Shown one piece after another: positions 43,816 through 52,478 of a stretch of 64,000 nt of DNA. Numbering within the stretch: the first letter of the stretch is position 1; the number at the start of each line of letters is the position of its first letter. Source of the DNA: an uncultured Amylibacter sp. (lineage in GTDB: Bacteria > Pseudomonadota > Alphaproteobacteria > Rhodobacterales > Rhodobacteraceae); NCBI GenBank assembly GCA_947497475.1, contig CANMGS010000002.1, positions 434,001-498,000 on the forward strand, in the 5' to 3' direction. The translations under genes and the position numbers were made by a program. The notes beneath the pieces are model-generated. The model worked only from the letters and a program-made list of their open reading frames with translations, was not told where the DNA came from and did no database searches.

Positions 43816-44823
43816 TTAAGAGAAAAGGGAAAAGCCTTCTTCTTCTAGTGACATGACTTCGTTCACACGTAGAATTTTCCGTGCTGACGGGCCATATGTA
43901 CCCGTATTTGTTTCTAATTCAGGAAAAATTTCAAATAACTCTTCGCGAGGAGCATCATCAATCGCGGACATAGACATGTGACCAGGATGAAAACTTTCTG
44001 TTTTTGTGCCATTTGCAAAAATGATTTCATGTTTGTCAAAAAGGATATGGATATATTCTGTTTGTTTGATGTTATAATCCACGGTGACAGAGTAGTCGTT
44101 AATCAAACCTTTTGCTGGGGCTAGAACTTCGCGTTCTCCATGGTTGATCAAAGCACGGTCGGCATCAATCAACATGCGGTGCTGTGGGGATACGTGCATA
44201 TCACGATAAGGCAGCCCAGGACCAAACGCATCCTTACGAATTCGGATTGGGCGCAGCTTCGGATAGGCCATTAAGCGCGCGCCAGTCATACGCTTTTTAC
44301 CGACCCAACGGACAGCTTGGAGGCCATTATCAGCTGTAATAACAAGATCATCAACCTGTAAGTCTTCAACAGGGATAGAGCCACGTGGTGTCGCGATCAA
44401 TGTGCCAGGAGTAAAGCAAATAATGCTCGGGATTTCTTGGTATGGAATATTCGTATTGCCTGAAGATAGGTTAATATTCCTGATTTGTTGTCCTTCAACA
44501 AGATTACCTTCAAGTATAACAATACGATTTACCGCATCATCTACGCCATCATTTGCCGCTGTAAGATATGCGAATGTAATTGGCTGCCCATTTACAGTGC
44601 CTGTATATACTTCAACTGCGTTACCTGTCTGTGCATAATTTGGATATGCAGAGGACGTAAAATCAACACCGTTAATACTGAACTGTACGCCTGTATCCGT
44701 AGTATTTGGTTGTAAAAAACCATCATCATCTGGAACTGTCACAGTTTCAGCAATGCCAATCCGCAGTCGGAATGCACCTAAAGGGTCTCGGTCAACCCGA
44801 AATGATGTAAATGACTGTGGCAT
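43816..44823 (-). CDS. Hint-domain protein 1 (Hint_2 family)
   Basis: The 335 residues divide into an N-terminal beta-rich domain (1-130, MPQSFTSFRVDRDPLG and VPDDDGFLQPN), then a Hint domain from the putative nucleophile Cys136 (CFTPGTLIATPRG) through VSPQHRML (about 205) to ANGTKTESFHPG, and a C-terminal tail (EELFEIFPELE). Hint domains cleave or splice polypeptides through a thioester at the Cys. The Asn that inteins need at the end is not seen, so splicing is unlikely and autocleavage or secretion-linked processing is possible. It is paralogous to the gene at 45006. Confidence 0.85.
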   Translation of the reverse strand: MPQSFTSFRVDRDPLGAFRLRIGIAETVTVPDDDGFLQPNTTDTGVQFSINGVDFTSSAYPNYAQTGNAVEVYTGTVNGQPITFAYLTAANDGVDDAVNRIVILEGNLVEGQQIRNINLSSGNTNIPYQEIPSIICFTPGTLIATPRGSIPVEDLQVDDLVITADNGLQAVRWVGKKRMTGARLMAYPKLRPIRIRKDAFGPGLPYRDMHVSPQHRMLIDADRALINHGEREVLAPAKGLINDYSVTVDYNIKQTEYIHILFDKHEIIFANGTKTESFHPGHMSMSAIDDAPREELFEIFPELETNTGTYGPSARKILRVNEVMSLEEEGFSLFS

Positions 44824-45005
44824 TTACCGCTCTGCACCGCTTTCATGAGCAGAGAAGCCACACTTATATGTATGATCTGAACTGCCCGCCTCATTATGCT
44901 CTTTATACCCATCTAACGTGGATTTGAGCTTGTTAGGTACAAGATACAGTTTTTTGGATTTTATAGCAATAAATTAACACTTTTCAGGTGTTAAAAGTTA
45001 TATTA

Positions 45006-46067
45006 TCAAAAATCATTTAAAAACATATTCTTGTGTTTTAATGTTAATGTGTAAGAGCTGTTTTTGATTTTTGACTTCGACTGAAGCGTAGCTGCTTCCG
45101 TCACTGATAGGGATTGTCGTGCACTTGGCCCATAAATTCCAACATCTGTATCTAATTCAGGGAAAATTTCAAATAGCTCGTCTCTGGCTGCATCATCCAA
45201 ACCATCTATAGAAGCTTTATTTGGGTGAAAACTTTCAGACCAAACGCCATTCGCTTGGATTAGTTCGTGTTTGTCGAATAGAATATGTATGTATTCTGTT
45301 GCTTTAGCGTTGTGGTCCAATGTGACCGTGTGATCGTTGAGAAGCCCTTTGGCTGGTATGAGGATTTCATGAGAACCAAACATAACCTGTGCTTGCTTGG
45401 ACTTTATAAACATACGGTGTTGTGGTGAAACGATTAGGTCTCTTTCTGGTTTATTATGCCCAAATGCGTGTGCTTTGATTCTTATGGGGCGCAAGTGGGG
45501 ATGTGCTTCCATCCGCGCACCAGATATATATTTTCTTCCGATCCATCGTATAGCCTGTAAGCCATTATCTGAGGTGATAACAAGATCACCTACCTTTAAG
45601 TTTTCAATTAAAATTGGGCCGGTAGGAGTGGTTATTGTCGTTCCTGGTGTAAAACATGTAATACTTGGAATACCACCTTTGGTATAGGGAAGCTCAGTAT
45701 CTGTACTTACAGGGGTAATGCTTGTGATGCTATCACCAGGATTAATTGTTCCTGAAAGAACCACTAGGCGGTTTATGGCGTCTCCTATGCCATCACCTGC
45801 GGCTGTTAAATAACCGAATGTAACGGTTTGACCGCCTACCGTCGCAGAGTAAATTTCAACACCTGTACCCTGACTCCCCGGGAAAGCCGTTGAGGTAAAG
45901 TTGGTGCCGCCAATTGAAAATTGCGCTGTGCCAGACACATCGTCGCCGCTAGATTGTAAAAATCCGTCATCATCAATAACATTAACCGTTTCGATAATAC
46001 CTGCTGTGAGAGGGCCGCCATTTAGCGGGTCGCCATCAACGCGTATAGATAGAAATTGTTGAGGCAT
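45006..46067 (-). CDS. Hint-domain protein 2 (Hint_2 family)
   Basis: The 353-residue protein has the same plan as its neighbour: N-terminal domain (MPQQFLSIRVDGDPLN, IDDDGFLQSS), Cys138 opening CFTPGTTITTPTG, the VSPQHRMFI block, WSESFHPN, and a tail containing DELFEIFPELDTDVGIYGPS. It carries about 20 extra C-terminal residues (SKIKNSSYTLTLKHKNMF) not present in the paralog. It begins 36 bp after a repeat-containing unknown gene, and a TATAAA-like sequence lies about 35 bp before its ATG. The N-terminal domain is a family I cannot name. Confidence 0.85.
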   Translation of the reverse strand: MPQQFLSIRVDGDPLNGGPLTAGIIETVNVIDDDGFLQSSGDDVSGTAQFSIGGTNFTSTAFPGSQGTGVEIYSATVGGQTVTFGYLTAAGDGIGDAINRLVVLSGTINPGDSITSITPVSTDTELPYTKGGIPSITCFTPGTTITTPTGPILIENLKVGDLVITSDNGLQAIRWIGRKYISGARMEAHPHLRPIRIKAHAFGHNKPERDLIVSPQHRMFIKSKQAQVMFGSHEILIPAKGLLNDHTVTLDHNAKATEYIHILFDKHELIQANGVWSESFHPNKASIDGLDDAARDELFEIFPELDTDVGIYGPSARQSLSVTEAATLQSKSKIKNSSYTLTLKHKNMFLNDF

Positions 46068-46103
46068 TATGTAACCTCGCAGCTGTGTTTATATGTGTTC
46101 CAA

Positions 46104-47000
46104 CTACGCATCATGAGTAATAGACCTGTATGTTGCGCCTTGCTTGGCTTCGTACTCGCGGGCTTGGGATTGGAGCATTAAATAATGCTCCATAGCGTTG
46201 TTTTGTATCCAGCTTTCAGTCTTAGTTGCGTTTTCGCCAGCAACATCTTTGATACCATATGGTAACTCATGTGGCGTAAACGTAACTTTGATGTATGCTT
46301 TCGTTGAAAATGGCAATGCGCGTGGTGCTGTATAGATAACCTTCTTTGGACCGTGGGTGTCTGTGGCTAGTAGAGCGGTTTCAAGAGCATCATCTGTATC
46401 ATCACTGACTTGCTCGGTGTCATCTGCAAAAAACACGCTATCTGTCAGAACTTCGTTTTGGTGGAATTCGAAAATTGTTGTCTTGTTGTCTTGTTCCTCT
46501 TCTGTTTGGGGAGGTATTTTATCTTTAAATACAGAAGCTTCCCGATTTTTAGTTCTTACTGCTTCTGTCGGTGATGCCGGATCTATACACATTGGAGTGT
46601 TCTGAAGCTGCGTTTTATTCAGAACGAGTAAACGTGTTACTTTTAATGAGGTGCTGTCTTTGGAAGATGTGAGATCATCCCATGGTGGCAAGTTCATATC
46701 AGTAAGTAGTTTTTGACGAATACTTTTTAACCGTGCCTCATAAGATGTATTGTTTTGAACTATCTCTGGCTTTGAATGCGTCGTGCTTACTGTTTGTAAG
46801 TTTGGTTTATGTTCTGGTGCGTCGCTTAAAAGCTTTTGTCGAGCAAGTTTTAAGCGCTCATCGTATGAAAGCTGTTCGGTTTGTGTAGTTTTTTGCTTGT
46901 TTTTAGTGTTTTTCGTAGGTGTCAAACACACTGATTGATCCACTGACAATGTCAACGGATTACGCACACTCCTGCCTGCCTTAACGCCTGTACTAGCCAT
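46104..47000 (-). CDS. Repeat-containing, probably disordered protein, function unknown
   Basis: The 298 residues are polar and low in hydrophobics, suggesting disorder. A 16-residue element (SYDERLKLARQKLLSD) recurs about 45 residues later as SYEARLKSIRQKLLTD, both helical and basic. The C-terminal 75 residues look folded (PFSTKAYIKVTFTPHELPYG, then MEHYLMLQSQAREYEAKQG). I use the ATG at 47000 rather than a TTG at 47006. It lies directly upstream of Hint protein 2 (36 bp), so the two may share a transcript. No family recognised. Confidence 0.6.
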   Translation of the reverse strand: MASTGVKAGRSVRNPLTLSVDQSVCLTPTKNTKNKQKTTQTEQLSYDERLKLARQKLLSDAPEHKPNLQTVSTTHSKPEIVQNNTSYEARLKSIRQKLLTDMNLPPWDDLTSSKDSTSLKVTRLLVLNKTQLQNTPMCIDPASPTEAVRTKNREASVFKDKIPPQTEEEQDNKTTIFEFHQNEVLTDSVFFADDTEQVSDDTDDALETALLATDTHGPKKVIYTAPRALPFSTKAYIKVTFTPHELPYGIKDVAGENATKTESWIQNNAMEHYLMLQSQAREYEAKQGATYRSITHDA

Positions 47001-47160
47001 ACCCAACTACTCTTGTTTCGATCCCACCTTATGTGCGGTAGGTTATCTACAAGTAAATATTACACAAAATCGTGATTTTGTCCATTAAACTTTATTTAAA
47101 AGTCGCTGAAAATGAGACTTATTCAATTAGTTATGCTTTCCTTTGGTGAACTTATGCTGA

Positions 47161-47195
47161 AAAAACAAATGGCCCCATCAAAATGATAGGGCCAT
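47161..47195 (-). terminator. Rho-independent terminator after fumC
   Basis: ATGGCCC (47169-47175) pairs with GGGCCAT (47189-47195) with an inner ATC/GAT extension, and the minus strand runs into TTTGTTTTT. It ends the fumC transcript. The flanking 218-bp gap up to the repeat protein gene shows no other feature. Confidence 0.8.
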
Positions 47196-47224
47196 AAAAA
47201 AACTAAAACTATGTTTTGATTGTA

Positions 47225-48616
47225 CTATTTGGGGCCAATCATATCTTTTGGTTGTACAACTTCGTCAAAACGCTCAGCTGTTACAAAGCCAAGATTTACA
47301 GCTTCTTCTTTCAAGGTTGTACGGTTTTTGTGAGCTGTTTTTGCCACTTTCGTCGCATTGTCATAGCCAATTTCAGGTGCAAGTGCAGTTACTAGCATTA
47401 AGCTTTCCCACATAAGTGAGCTGATGCGATCTTCGTCTGCTTCTAATCCATCTATACAGTTGTCTCTAAATGCAACGGCTGCATCTCCAAGCAATTGCAT
47501 AGATTGCAGGACGTTGTAAGCCATCATCGGCTTGTAAACATTCAACTCAAAGTGGCCTTGAGAGCCAGCAAAGCCTACAGCAGCATCATTTCCGAATACA
47601 TGTGCACAAACTTGTGTCAGTGCCTCGCATTGTGTCGGGTTAACTTTGCCTGGCATAATAGATGACCCAGGTTCATTTTCTGGAAGAACCAATTCACCTA
47701 AACCACATCGAGGACCTGAACCTAATAATCTGATATCATTAGCGATTTTGAATAAAGATGCGGCAACTGTTTTCAACGCGCCAGACATTTCAACCATGGC
47801 GTCATGTGCGGCTAATGCTTCGAACTTATTAGGTGCTGTTACAAATGGCAGGCCTGTAATTTCAGCCATATTTGCGGCCACCATTTCACCCCAACCTTTG
47901 GAGGTGTTTAGACCTGTACCAACAGCGGTACCACCTTGAGCTAAAGGATAAATGTTGTTTAGTGCGTGTTTGACACGCGCAATACCCTGTTCAACTTGAA
48001 ATGCATATCCGCCAAACTCTTGGCCCAATGTGAGCGGTGTCGCGTCTTGGGTGTGTGTACGGCCAATTTTAATGATATCTTTGAAAGCTTCTGCTTTCGC
48101 AGCAAGTGCTTCATGCATCTTTTCCAAACCTGGGATCAAGACATCATTCGCAGTCATTGCCGTTGCAATATGCATGGCTGTTGGAAACGTATCGTTTGAA
48201 GATTGGCCCATATTACAATGGTCATTAGGGTGAACAGGGGACTTCGACCCCATTTCGCCATTTAGGATTTCGATTGCGCGGTTAGAAATAACTTCATTTG
48301 CATTCATGTTAGATTGAGTACCAGAGCCAGTCTGCCATACAACCAAAGGGAAATGATCATCCAAAGCGCCTTCAAAAACTTCGCCAGCAGCTCTGATGAT
48401 AGGTCCGGCAATATCAGATGATAATTTACCAAGTTCAAGGTTAGCTTGTGCACAAGCTTGTTTAATTGCGCCTAACGCCCGTACGATTGCCACAGGTTGC
48501 TTTTCCCAACCGATCGGGAAATTGATCAAGCTGCGTTGTGTTTGTGCGCCCCAGTATTTATCTGCTGGAACTTCCAACGGACCAAAGCTATCGGTTTCTG
48601 TACGTGTCGTAGTCAT
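47225..48616 (-). CDS. fumC: Fumarate hydratase class II
   Basis: This iron-independent TCA-cycle enzyme converts fumarate to malate. The 463 residues contain [35 protein letters not shown] in parts, [17 protein letters not shown] and the superfamily signature [11 protein letters not shown] at about 315-325. I chose the ATG at 48616 ([14 protein letters not shown]), preceded by GGAGA, over a frame from 48640. It lies between unrelated Hint and methyltransferase genes and is closed by its own terminator. Confidence 0.96.
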   Translation of the reverse strand: MTTTRTETDSFGPLEVPADKYWGAQTQRSLINFPIGWEKQPVAIVRALGAIKQACAQANLELGKLSSDIAGPIIRAAGEVFEGALDDHFPLVVWQTGSGTQSNMNANEVISNRAIEILNGEMGSKSPVHPNDHCNMGQSSNDTFPTAMHIATAMTANDVLIPGLEKMHEALAAKAEAFKDIIKIGRTHTQDATPLTLGQEFGGYAFQVEQGIARVKHALNNIYPLAQGGTAVGTGLNTSKGWGEMVAANMAEITGLPFVTAPNKFEALAAHDAMVEMSGALKTVAASLFKIANDIRLLGSGPRCGLGELVLPENEPGSSIMPGKVNPTQCEALTQVCAHVFGNDAAVGFAGSQGHFELNVYKPMMAYNVLQSMQLLGDAAVAFRDNCIDGLEADEDRISSLMWESLMLVTALAPEIGYDNATKVAKTAHKNRTTLKEEAVNLGFVTAERFDEVVQPKDMIGPK

Positions 48617-48697
48617 TCTACGTCTCCCCAAATGTATCATAATTTCTATAATAGGCTTTGGGGGGGCTGCACAAGTCGGTGAAGCGCTATATTCTGG

Positions 48698-49273
48698 TTA
48701 TATTATTGTTTTTCTAAACTCATAAACGCGTGCAGGAGGAAGATTGTTCAAAACTGGTGAAATTAATTTAGCGGATAGATTCAATCTTTGTCTGATTTTG
48801 CGAGAAATTGGGGGCTTTAGCCCGTATGTATATTGGATAAAAACACCGCCTGATTTTAATTTTTTAAAAGCTTCATTCAGTATCTTTTCCTGTAAATCCT
48901 TTTTGAGACTTAACATCGGTAACCCTGAGACAATAGCCTGCACATTTAAGAGTGGGGCCATGCGTAAATCTTCTGCTGACATTTGTATCACATAACTTTT
49001 AGGAAAAGATGTTTTTAAAATTTTGCAAAAACGTTCGTTGATATCAAACAAGGCCAATTGATTTTGGCTAAAACCATGGCTCAACAAACTTTCGGTGATT
49101 TTACCTGTGCCTGCACCCAATTCGATAACGTTACCAAAATTTGGCCTGAGCCGTTCTACCATTTTATCGCAAAGCGCACGTGAAGATGGTGCAAGGGCTG
49201 CGATTTCATGGGGCCTTGATCTAAGCTGTTCTAAAAAGAGTTTATGGTGATGCTTATTTTCCAACATAAGCAT
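48698..49273 (-). CDS. SAM-dependent methyltransferase, PmtA-like (phospholipid N-methyltransferase type)
   Basis: The 191-residue class I methyltransferase shows motif I VIELGAGTGKITESLL (about 49-64), the acidic motif II region ALFDINERF, and GLPMLSL as motif IV. The N-terminal FLEQLRSRPHEIAALAPSS and the later FIQYTYGLKPPI match the phosphatidylethanolamine N-methyltransferases of Rhodobacter type. It would then make phosphatidylcholine precursors. A distant match to rRNA dimethyltransferases is expected, but the flanking motifs favour the lipid enzyme. Two ATGs (49273, 49267) are equally possible. Confidence 0.75.
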   Translation of the reverse strand: MLMLENKHHHKLFLEQLRSRPHEIAALAPSSRALCDKMVERLRPNFGNVIELGAGTGKITESLLSHGFSQNQLALFDINERFCKILKTSFPKSYVIQMSAEDLRMAPLLNVQAIVSGLPMLSLKKDLQEKILNEAFKKLKSGGVFIQYTYGLKPPISRKIRQRLNLSAKLISPVLNNLPPARVYEFRKTII

Positions 49274-49313
49274 GTAGCTAACGGTTTAATGTAACGGGAT
49301 TGTCTCAGGAAAA

Positions 49314-49790
49314 TCACTGTTTTCTAAAGCTATCCAAAGAAACGACTTCTGCTTCTTTTTTCGGTTCGTCTTCTAGTTCTTCATCATCCTCAATTGTAAT
49401 CATTGGGCTTTCAGGGACTTCTTCCAGATATGTTTCATCATCTTCTTCAAACCGCAGGCCGAACTCTACACTTGGATCTACGAAGGTTTTAATTGCGTCA
49501 TATGGAATGACCAAAGGTTCGGGTGCATTGTTGAAATTTAATGTGATAGAGAAACGATCTTCCAGCACAGTAAGATTGTCGAACCAATGTTGTATAACAA
49601 TGGTCATTTCATCTTCATAACGTTCTTTGAGCCAATCTGCGATATCTACACCAGGATGATTGGTATCAAAGCAGATAAAAAAATGATGCTCCCCAGGTAG
49701 CCCATCTTTTGCGATCTTACGCAAAAGATCAGCCATAATACCGCGCATCGCGTTATGCATCATTTTGCCGTAGTCAATTGTATCAGTCAT
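49314..49790 (-). CDS. sspB: ClpXP adaptor protein SspB (alpha type)
   Basis: SspB tethers ssrA-tagged proteins to the ClpXP protease. The 158 residues have the N-terminal YGKMMHNAMRGIMADLLRKIA helix, the HHFFICFDTNHPGVDIADWLKERY strand region that binds the tag, an acidic flexible linker (about 125-148) and the C-terminal ClpX-binding tail VVSLDSFRKQ. The tmRNA that makes such tags is encoded 2.5 kb away in this window. Assignment is firm. Confidence 0.95.
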   Translation of the reverse strand: MTDTIDYGKMMHNAMRGIMADLLRKIAKDGLPGEHHFFICFDTNHPGVDIADWLKERYEDEMTIVIQHWFDNLTVLEDRFSITLNFNNAPEPLVIPYDAIKTFVDPSVEFGLRFEEDDETYLEEVPESPMITIEDDEELEDEPKKEAEVVSLDSFRKQ

Positions 49791-49901
49791 TTTATGCCCA
49801 TTGGTATCGTAACGTTAAGCATATAGAAATCATTGAGACTGAAAAGGCCTTGATTAGCAAGTTAGGTAAAAAATCACACGAAATACGGTTGATAAAACCA
49901 T

Positions 49902-51005
49902 TTATACTAACAGGCGGCTTTCATATCCTTTAAGGCTACGTACTGCGGATTTTCCATATGTAAAAATGTTTTTACGAAGCTCTGGAAAAAGCGTGTAAAT
50001 TTCTTCGCGGGCGTTTTTATGCATTGCGTGTAAGACTTGTTTGCCGGGATGAAAGCTTTCTGTTGCAATGCCTTCAGCATATATCACTTCGTGACGTTCA
50101 AAGAGTATGTGGTAGTATTCTATGTAGCCGCCTTCAATTGCTACAATAGTATCTCCATTCACCAGATCTTTGGCTGGTACTAAAATTTCAGATTGACCTA
50201 GTAGCAATTCAGCTTTGGCATCCTTAATCACCATACGGTGCTGCGGCGATACCATAAGGTCACGGTTGTTCTGCATTGCACCTTCTGTAATCAATATAGG
50301 GGCAATATCACCCAAAGCTTTAACCGTCGTTGAACCAATCCATTTTACCAATTGGTAACCGTTATCACGCGTTAAGACTTTATCGCCAACGTCAATGGAT
50401 TCGATGGTTTTTGAGCCTTCGTTTGTTAAAATCTGTGTTCCACGAACAAAGCACGGCACAATAGATGAGCCGATGTTTAATATACCGTTTCCTGTTTCAA
50501 CTGATGGAGGGGCCGAAATGTTACCATCACCGTTAAAATCCAAATCCGTTTCATGGTTGAATGTTAACGGGCTTGTACTGTTGGCGATATTTGATCCTGG
50601 TGCAATAAATAGATTACCATTCAGGCTTGGCGCACCTGCATCGCTTGATATTAGAACGCCAGAGTTGATGCGGATATATGTATCGCCGATACCATCAATG
50701 GAATTTTGGATAGTTGCGGTCTGACCAGGGTTTTGCGGTGTGTAGGAAAATTTAACAGTCCCAGCCGCAAAATCGGCAGCATTTTCAAAGACCTTTATAC
50801 CAATAAAACCTGCTGAACCTGTGATTTCACCATTGGCTGGTACATCCTGGATTTCAAAAACAACAATATCATCATCTTCAAAAACGGAAGGACCTGTGCC
50901 AACTGTTATGAGGCCTGCGTTATTATTTCCAGCACCAGATAAGGCATTAACGTTTGGGTTTAGGATCATATCTGATCCATTTACCACTAAATTACTAATT
51001 ATCAT
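49902..51005 (-). CDS. Hint-domain protein 3 (Hint_2 family)
   Basis: The 367-residue protein has a different, longer N-terminal beta domain (1-180: [18 protein letters not shown], repeated Gly/Asn, and a DLDFNGDGN calcium-loop-like stretch at about 154-162), then a Hint domain from Cys185 ([13 protein letters not shown]) through VSPQHRMVI to [10 protein letters not shown], and a tail ending in [12 protein letters not shown]. The Hint half is clearly related to the two other Hint proteins 4-6 kb away. No splicing Asn is apparent. Probably secreted or surface associated, though no signal peptide is seen. Confidence 0.85.
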   Translation of the reverse strand: MIISNLVVNGSDMILNPNVNALSGAGNNNAGLITVGTGPSVFEDDDIVVFEIQDVPANGEITGSAGFIGIKVFENAADFAAGTVKFSYTPQNPGQTATIQNSIDGIGDTYIRINSGVLISSDAGAPSLNGNLFIAPGSNIANSTSPLTFNHETDLDFNGDGNISAPPSVETGNGILNIGSSIVPCFVRGTQILTNEGSKTIESIDVGDKVLTRDNGYQLVKWIGSTTVKALGDIAPILITEGAMQNNRDLMVSPQHRMVIKDAKAELLLGQSEILVPAKDLVNGDTIVAIEGGYIEYYHILFERHEVIYAEGIATESFHPGKQVLHAMHKNAREEIYTLFPELRKNIFTYGKSAVRSLKGYESRLLV

Positions 51006-51267
51006 TTTGAATCCTACGCCTAGAATTTACTCGTTACACTTGTTTTTGGACCGCAATTTACACCCTTAGATAGCGCGGGATTTAAACAGTCTTATCTTAT
51101 ATAAAAAGGGGGTCTGGCTAAGCATTTCCAATAACGTTAAGTCACTATTATTTGAATAACTTATGGTTGTGTTTACTTTGTTTAAGTATTTGTTTATATG
51201 ATGAAATAATTTCGTTAAATGAAGTGATTATCAATCTTGGCAATCATGGGTTGTTTCACGAAGTGTT

Positions 51268-52017
51268 TCAATAATCTGATCTAGCAATTTTACGATTGTT
51301 TTTTATTATAAATTCGTAATGTGACAAGCTGGGCGATAACTCTCGCAAGAGTTTTTCTTTTATTGCTCTTGCATAATCATCATATCCATATGCCGCTTGC
51401 ACAAAGGATCCATGGCCTCTTACAACGTTTTTTTCAAAATATGTGAGTAATGATAAATCCTCATCTAAAATGACCAAAGCATTTATCGTAATGTCTTTTG
51501 CTTCTAGAATAGTGGAAACACTCTTTGGGTCGTTGCCTCGGTTGCTAAATCCATCTGAGCTTATGTCAATTACACGCTTATAACATGGTTTAGGATTTCT
51601 ACGTAACAGCTTGTTTGCATGTATTAAAGCGTTCCCAATAGCTGTCATTCCACTATTTTCATAGCGGGTTATATCATCCACTTTTTCAGCAAAATCAAAT
51701 GCTGTCCTTTTATCCTTAACACTTTGCCAATTTAGAACAACGCGCTGGTCGAATTCACCTGACCACTGAGTCAATGCAATTTGGATGCCTCCTGGTAAAT
51801 AAGAGACGAGCTCAATCAGCTCTGGATCACGAAATGCAGAGGCAATGCCTACACGCTGTAATCGATATTCTTTCCAGTCGACACTGCCAGAGACATCTAA
51901 TGCTAGAATAAGTTCGATAGAACAACGATTTTGTGCATAAGCATCAATAGGCCCAATACCAATTAAGGCTGCGCAACAGAACTGGGCAAAACGCTTAAAT
52001 CTCATGAAAGGTGTCAT
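51268..52017 (-). CDS. DUF1194 secreted protein (von Willebrand A-like), copy 1
   Basis: The 249-residue product has an N-terminal signal peptide (about 1-28, FCCAALIGIGPIDAYA) and a von Willebrand A-like domain with the metal-site motif LALDVSGSVDWKEY and a second conserved region DISSDGFSNRGNDP. DUF1194 proteins are predicted to be exported, but their role is unknown. It is a paralog of the gene at 52479, and the tmRNA gene lies between them on the same strand. The basic C-terminus (KNNRKIARSDY) differs from that of the paralog. The start is uncertain (ATG at 52017 or 52005). Confidence 0.85.
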   Translation of the reverse strand: MTPFMRFKRFAQFCCAALIGIGPIDAYAQNRCSIELILALDVSGSVDWKEYRLQRVGIASAFRDPELIELVSYLPGGIQIALTQWSGEFDQRVVLNWQSVKDKRTAFDFAEKVDDITRYENSGMTAIGNALIHANKLLRRNPKPCYKRVIDISSDGFSNRGNDPKSVSTILEAKDITINALVILDEDLSLLTYFEKNVVRGHGSFVQAAYGYDDYARAIKEKLLRELSPSLSHYEFIIKNNRKIARSDY

Positions 52018-52133
52018 TCGTCATGGGCATTTAGAAATGCTACAAGATAATTATAACTATGCAATCCTTGATGATCTGACTGTGGTCACAATTCTGTGGG
52101 GATAGATTATAAAAAAATGGCTTTGTTTTGGAA

Positions 52134-52440
52134 AGTGCAGGTTTCTGTTGCAAGGTACCTGCGAACCCCGCCTAACGCGGCTAGGCGTTAGGAGTTAAGT
52201 TTCGATATTTCGAACTGCTTACGCAGCTAGAGCTACCGGAGCACGATTGTCATTTGCAATTGTACAGTTTTCGCCGATAACGGTGGCAGACAGCCGAGTA
52301 AAAGCTAACATCTTTAGACGTCCGTCGATCCTATTTCGACCCCATACCGCCCTCAAATGAAGGGATTTTTGGTGGAGTCGCCGGGTACCGCCCCCGGGTC
52401 CGATCCGTTTATTACATGCGCGTTTATCACCATAGTCCCC
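52134..52440 (-). ncRNA. ssrA: Circularly permuted transfer-messenger RNA (two-piece tmRNA)
   Basis: On the minus strand the acceptor piece comes first and ends in encoded CCA at 52372. A short spacer follows, and then the coding piece starts near 52345 with GGGGTCGAAATAGG. GGGGTCG pairs with CGACTCC of the acceptor piece to form a 7-bp acceptor stem with a G3-U70 pair, the alanine identity mark. The tag frame at 52257-52219 encodes ANDNRAPVALAA and TAA, a typical alphaproteobacterial ANDN...ALAA tag. A hairpin (52137-52162) marks the 3' region. Outer ends are approximate. Confidence 0.93.
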
Positions 52441-52478
52441 GAAGGAACAAATTTAATATAAGGTGTTAAGGCTGCTAA

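Noticed and set aside
43816-51005. Hint domains read as inteins inserted in host proteins
   Set aside because: The flanks do not form a split known protein, and the His-Asn-nucleophile end needed for splicing is absent, so stand-alone Hint proteins are the better reading.
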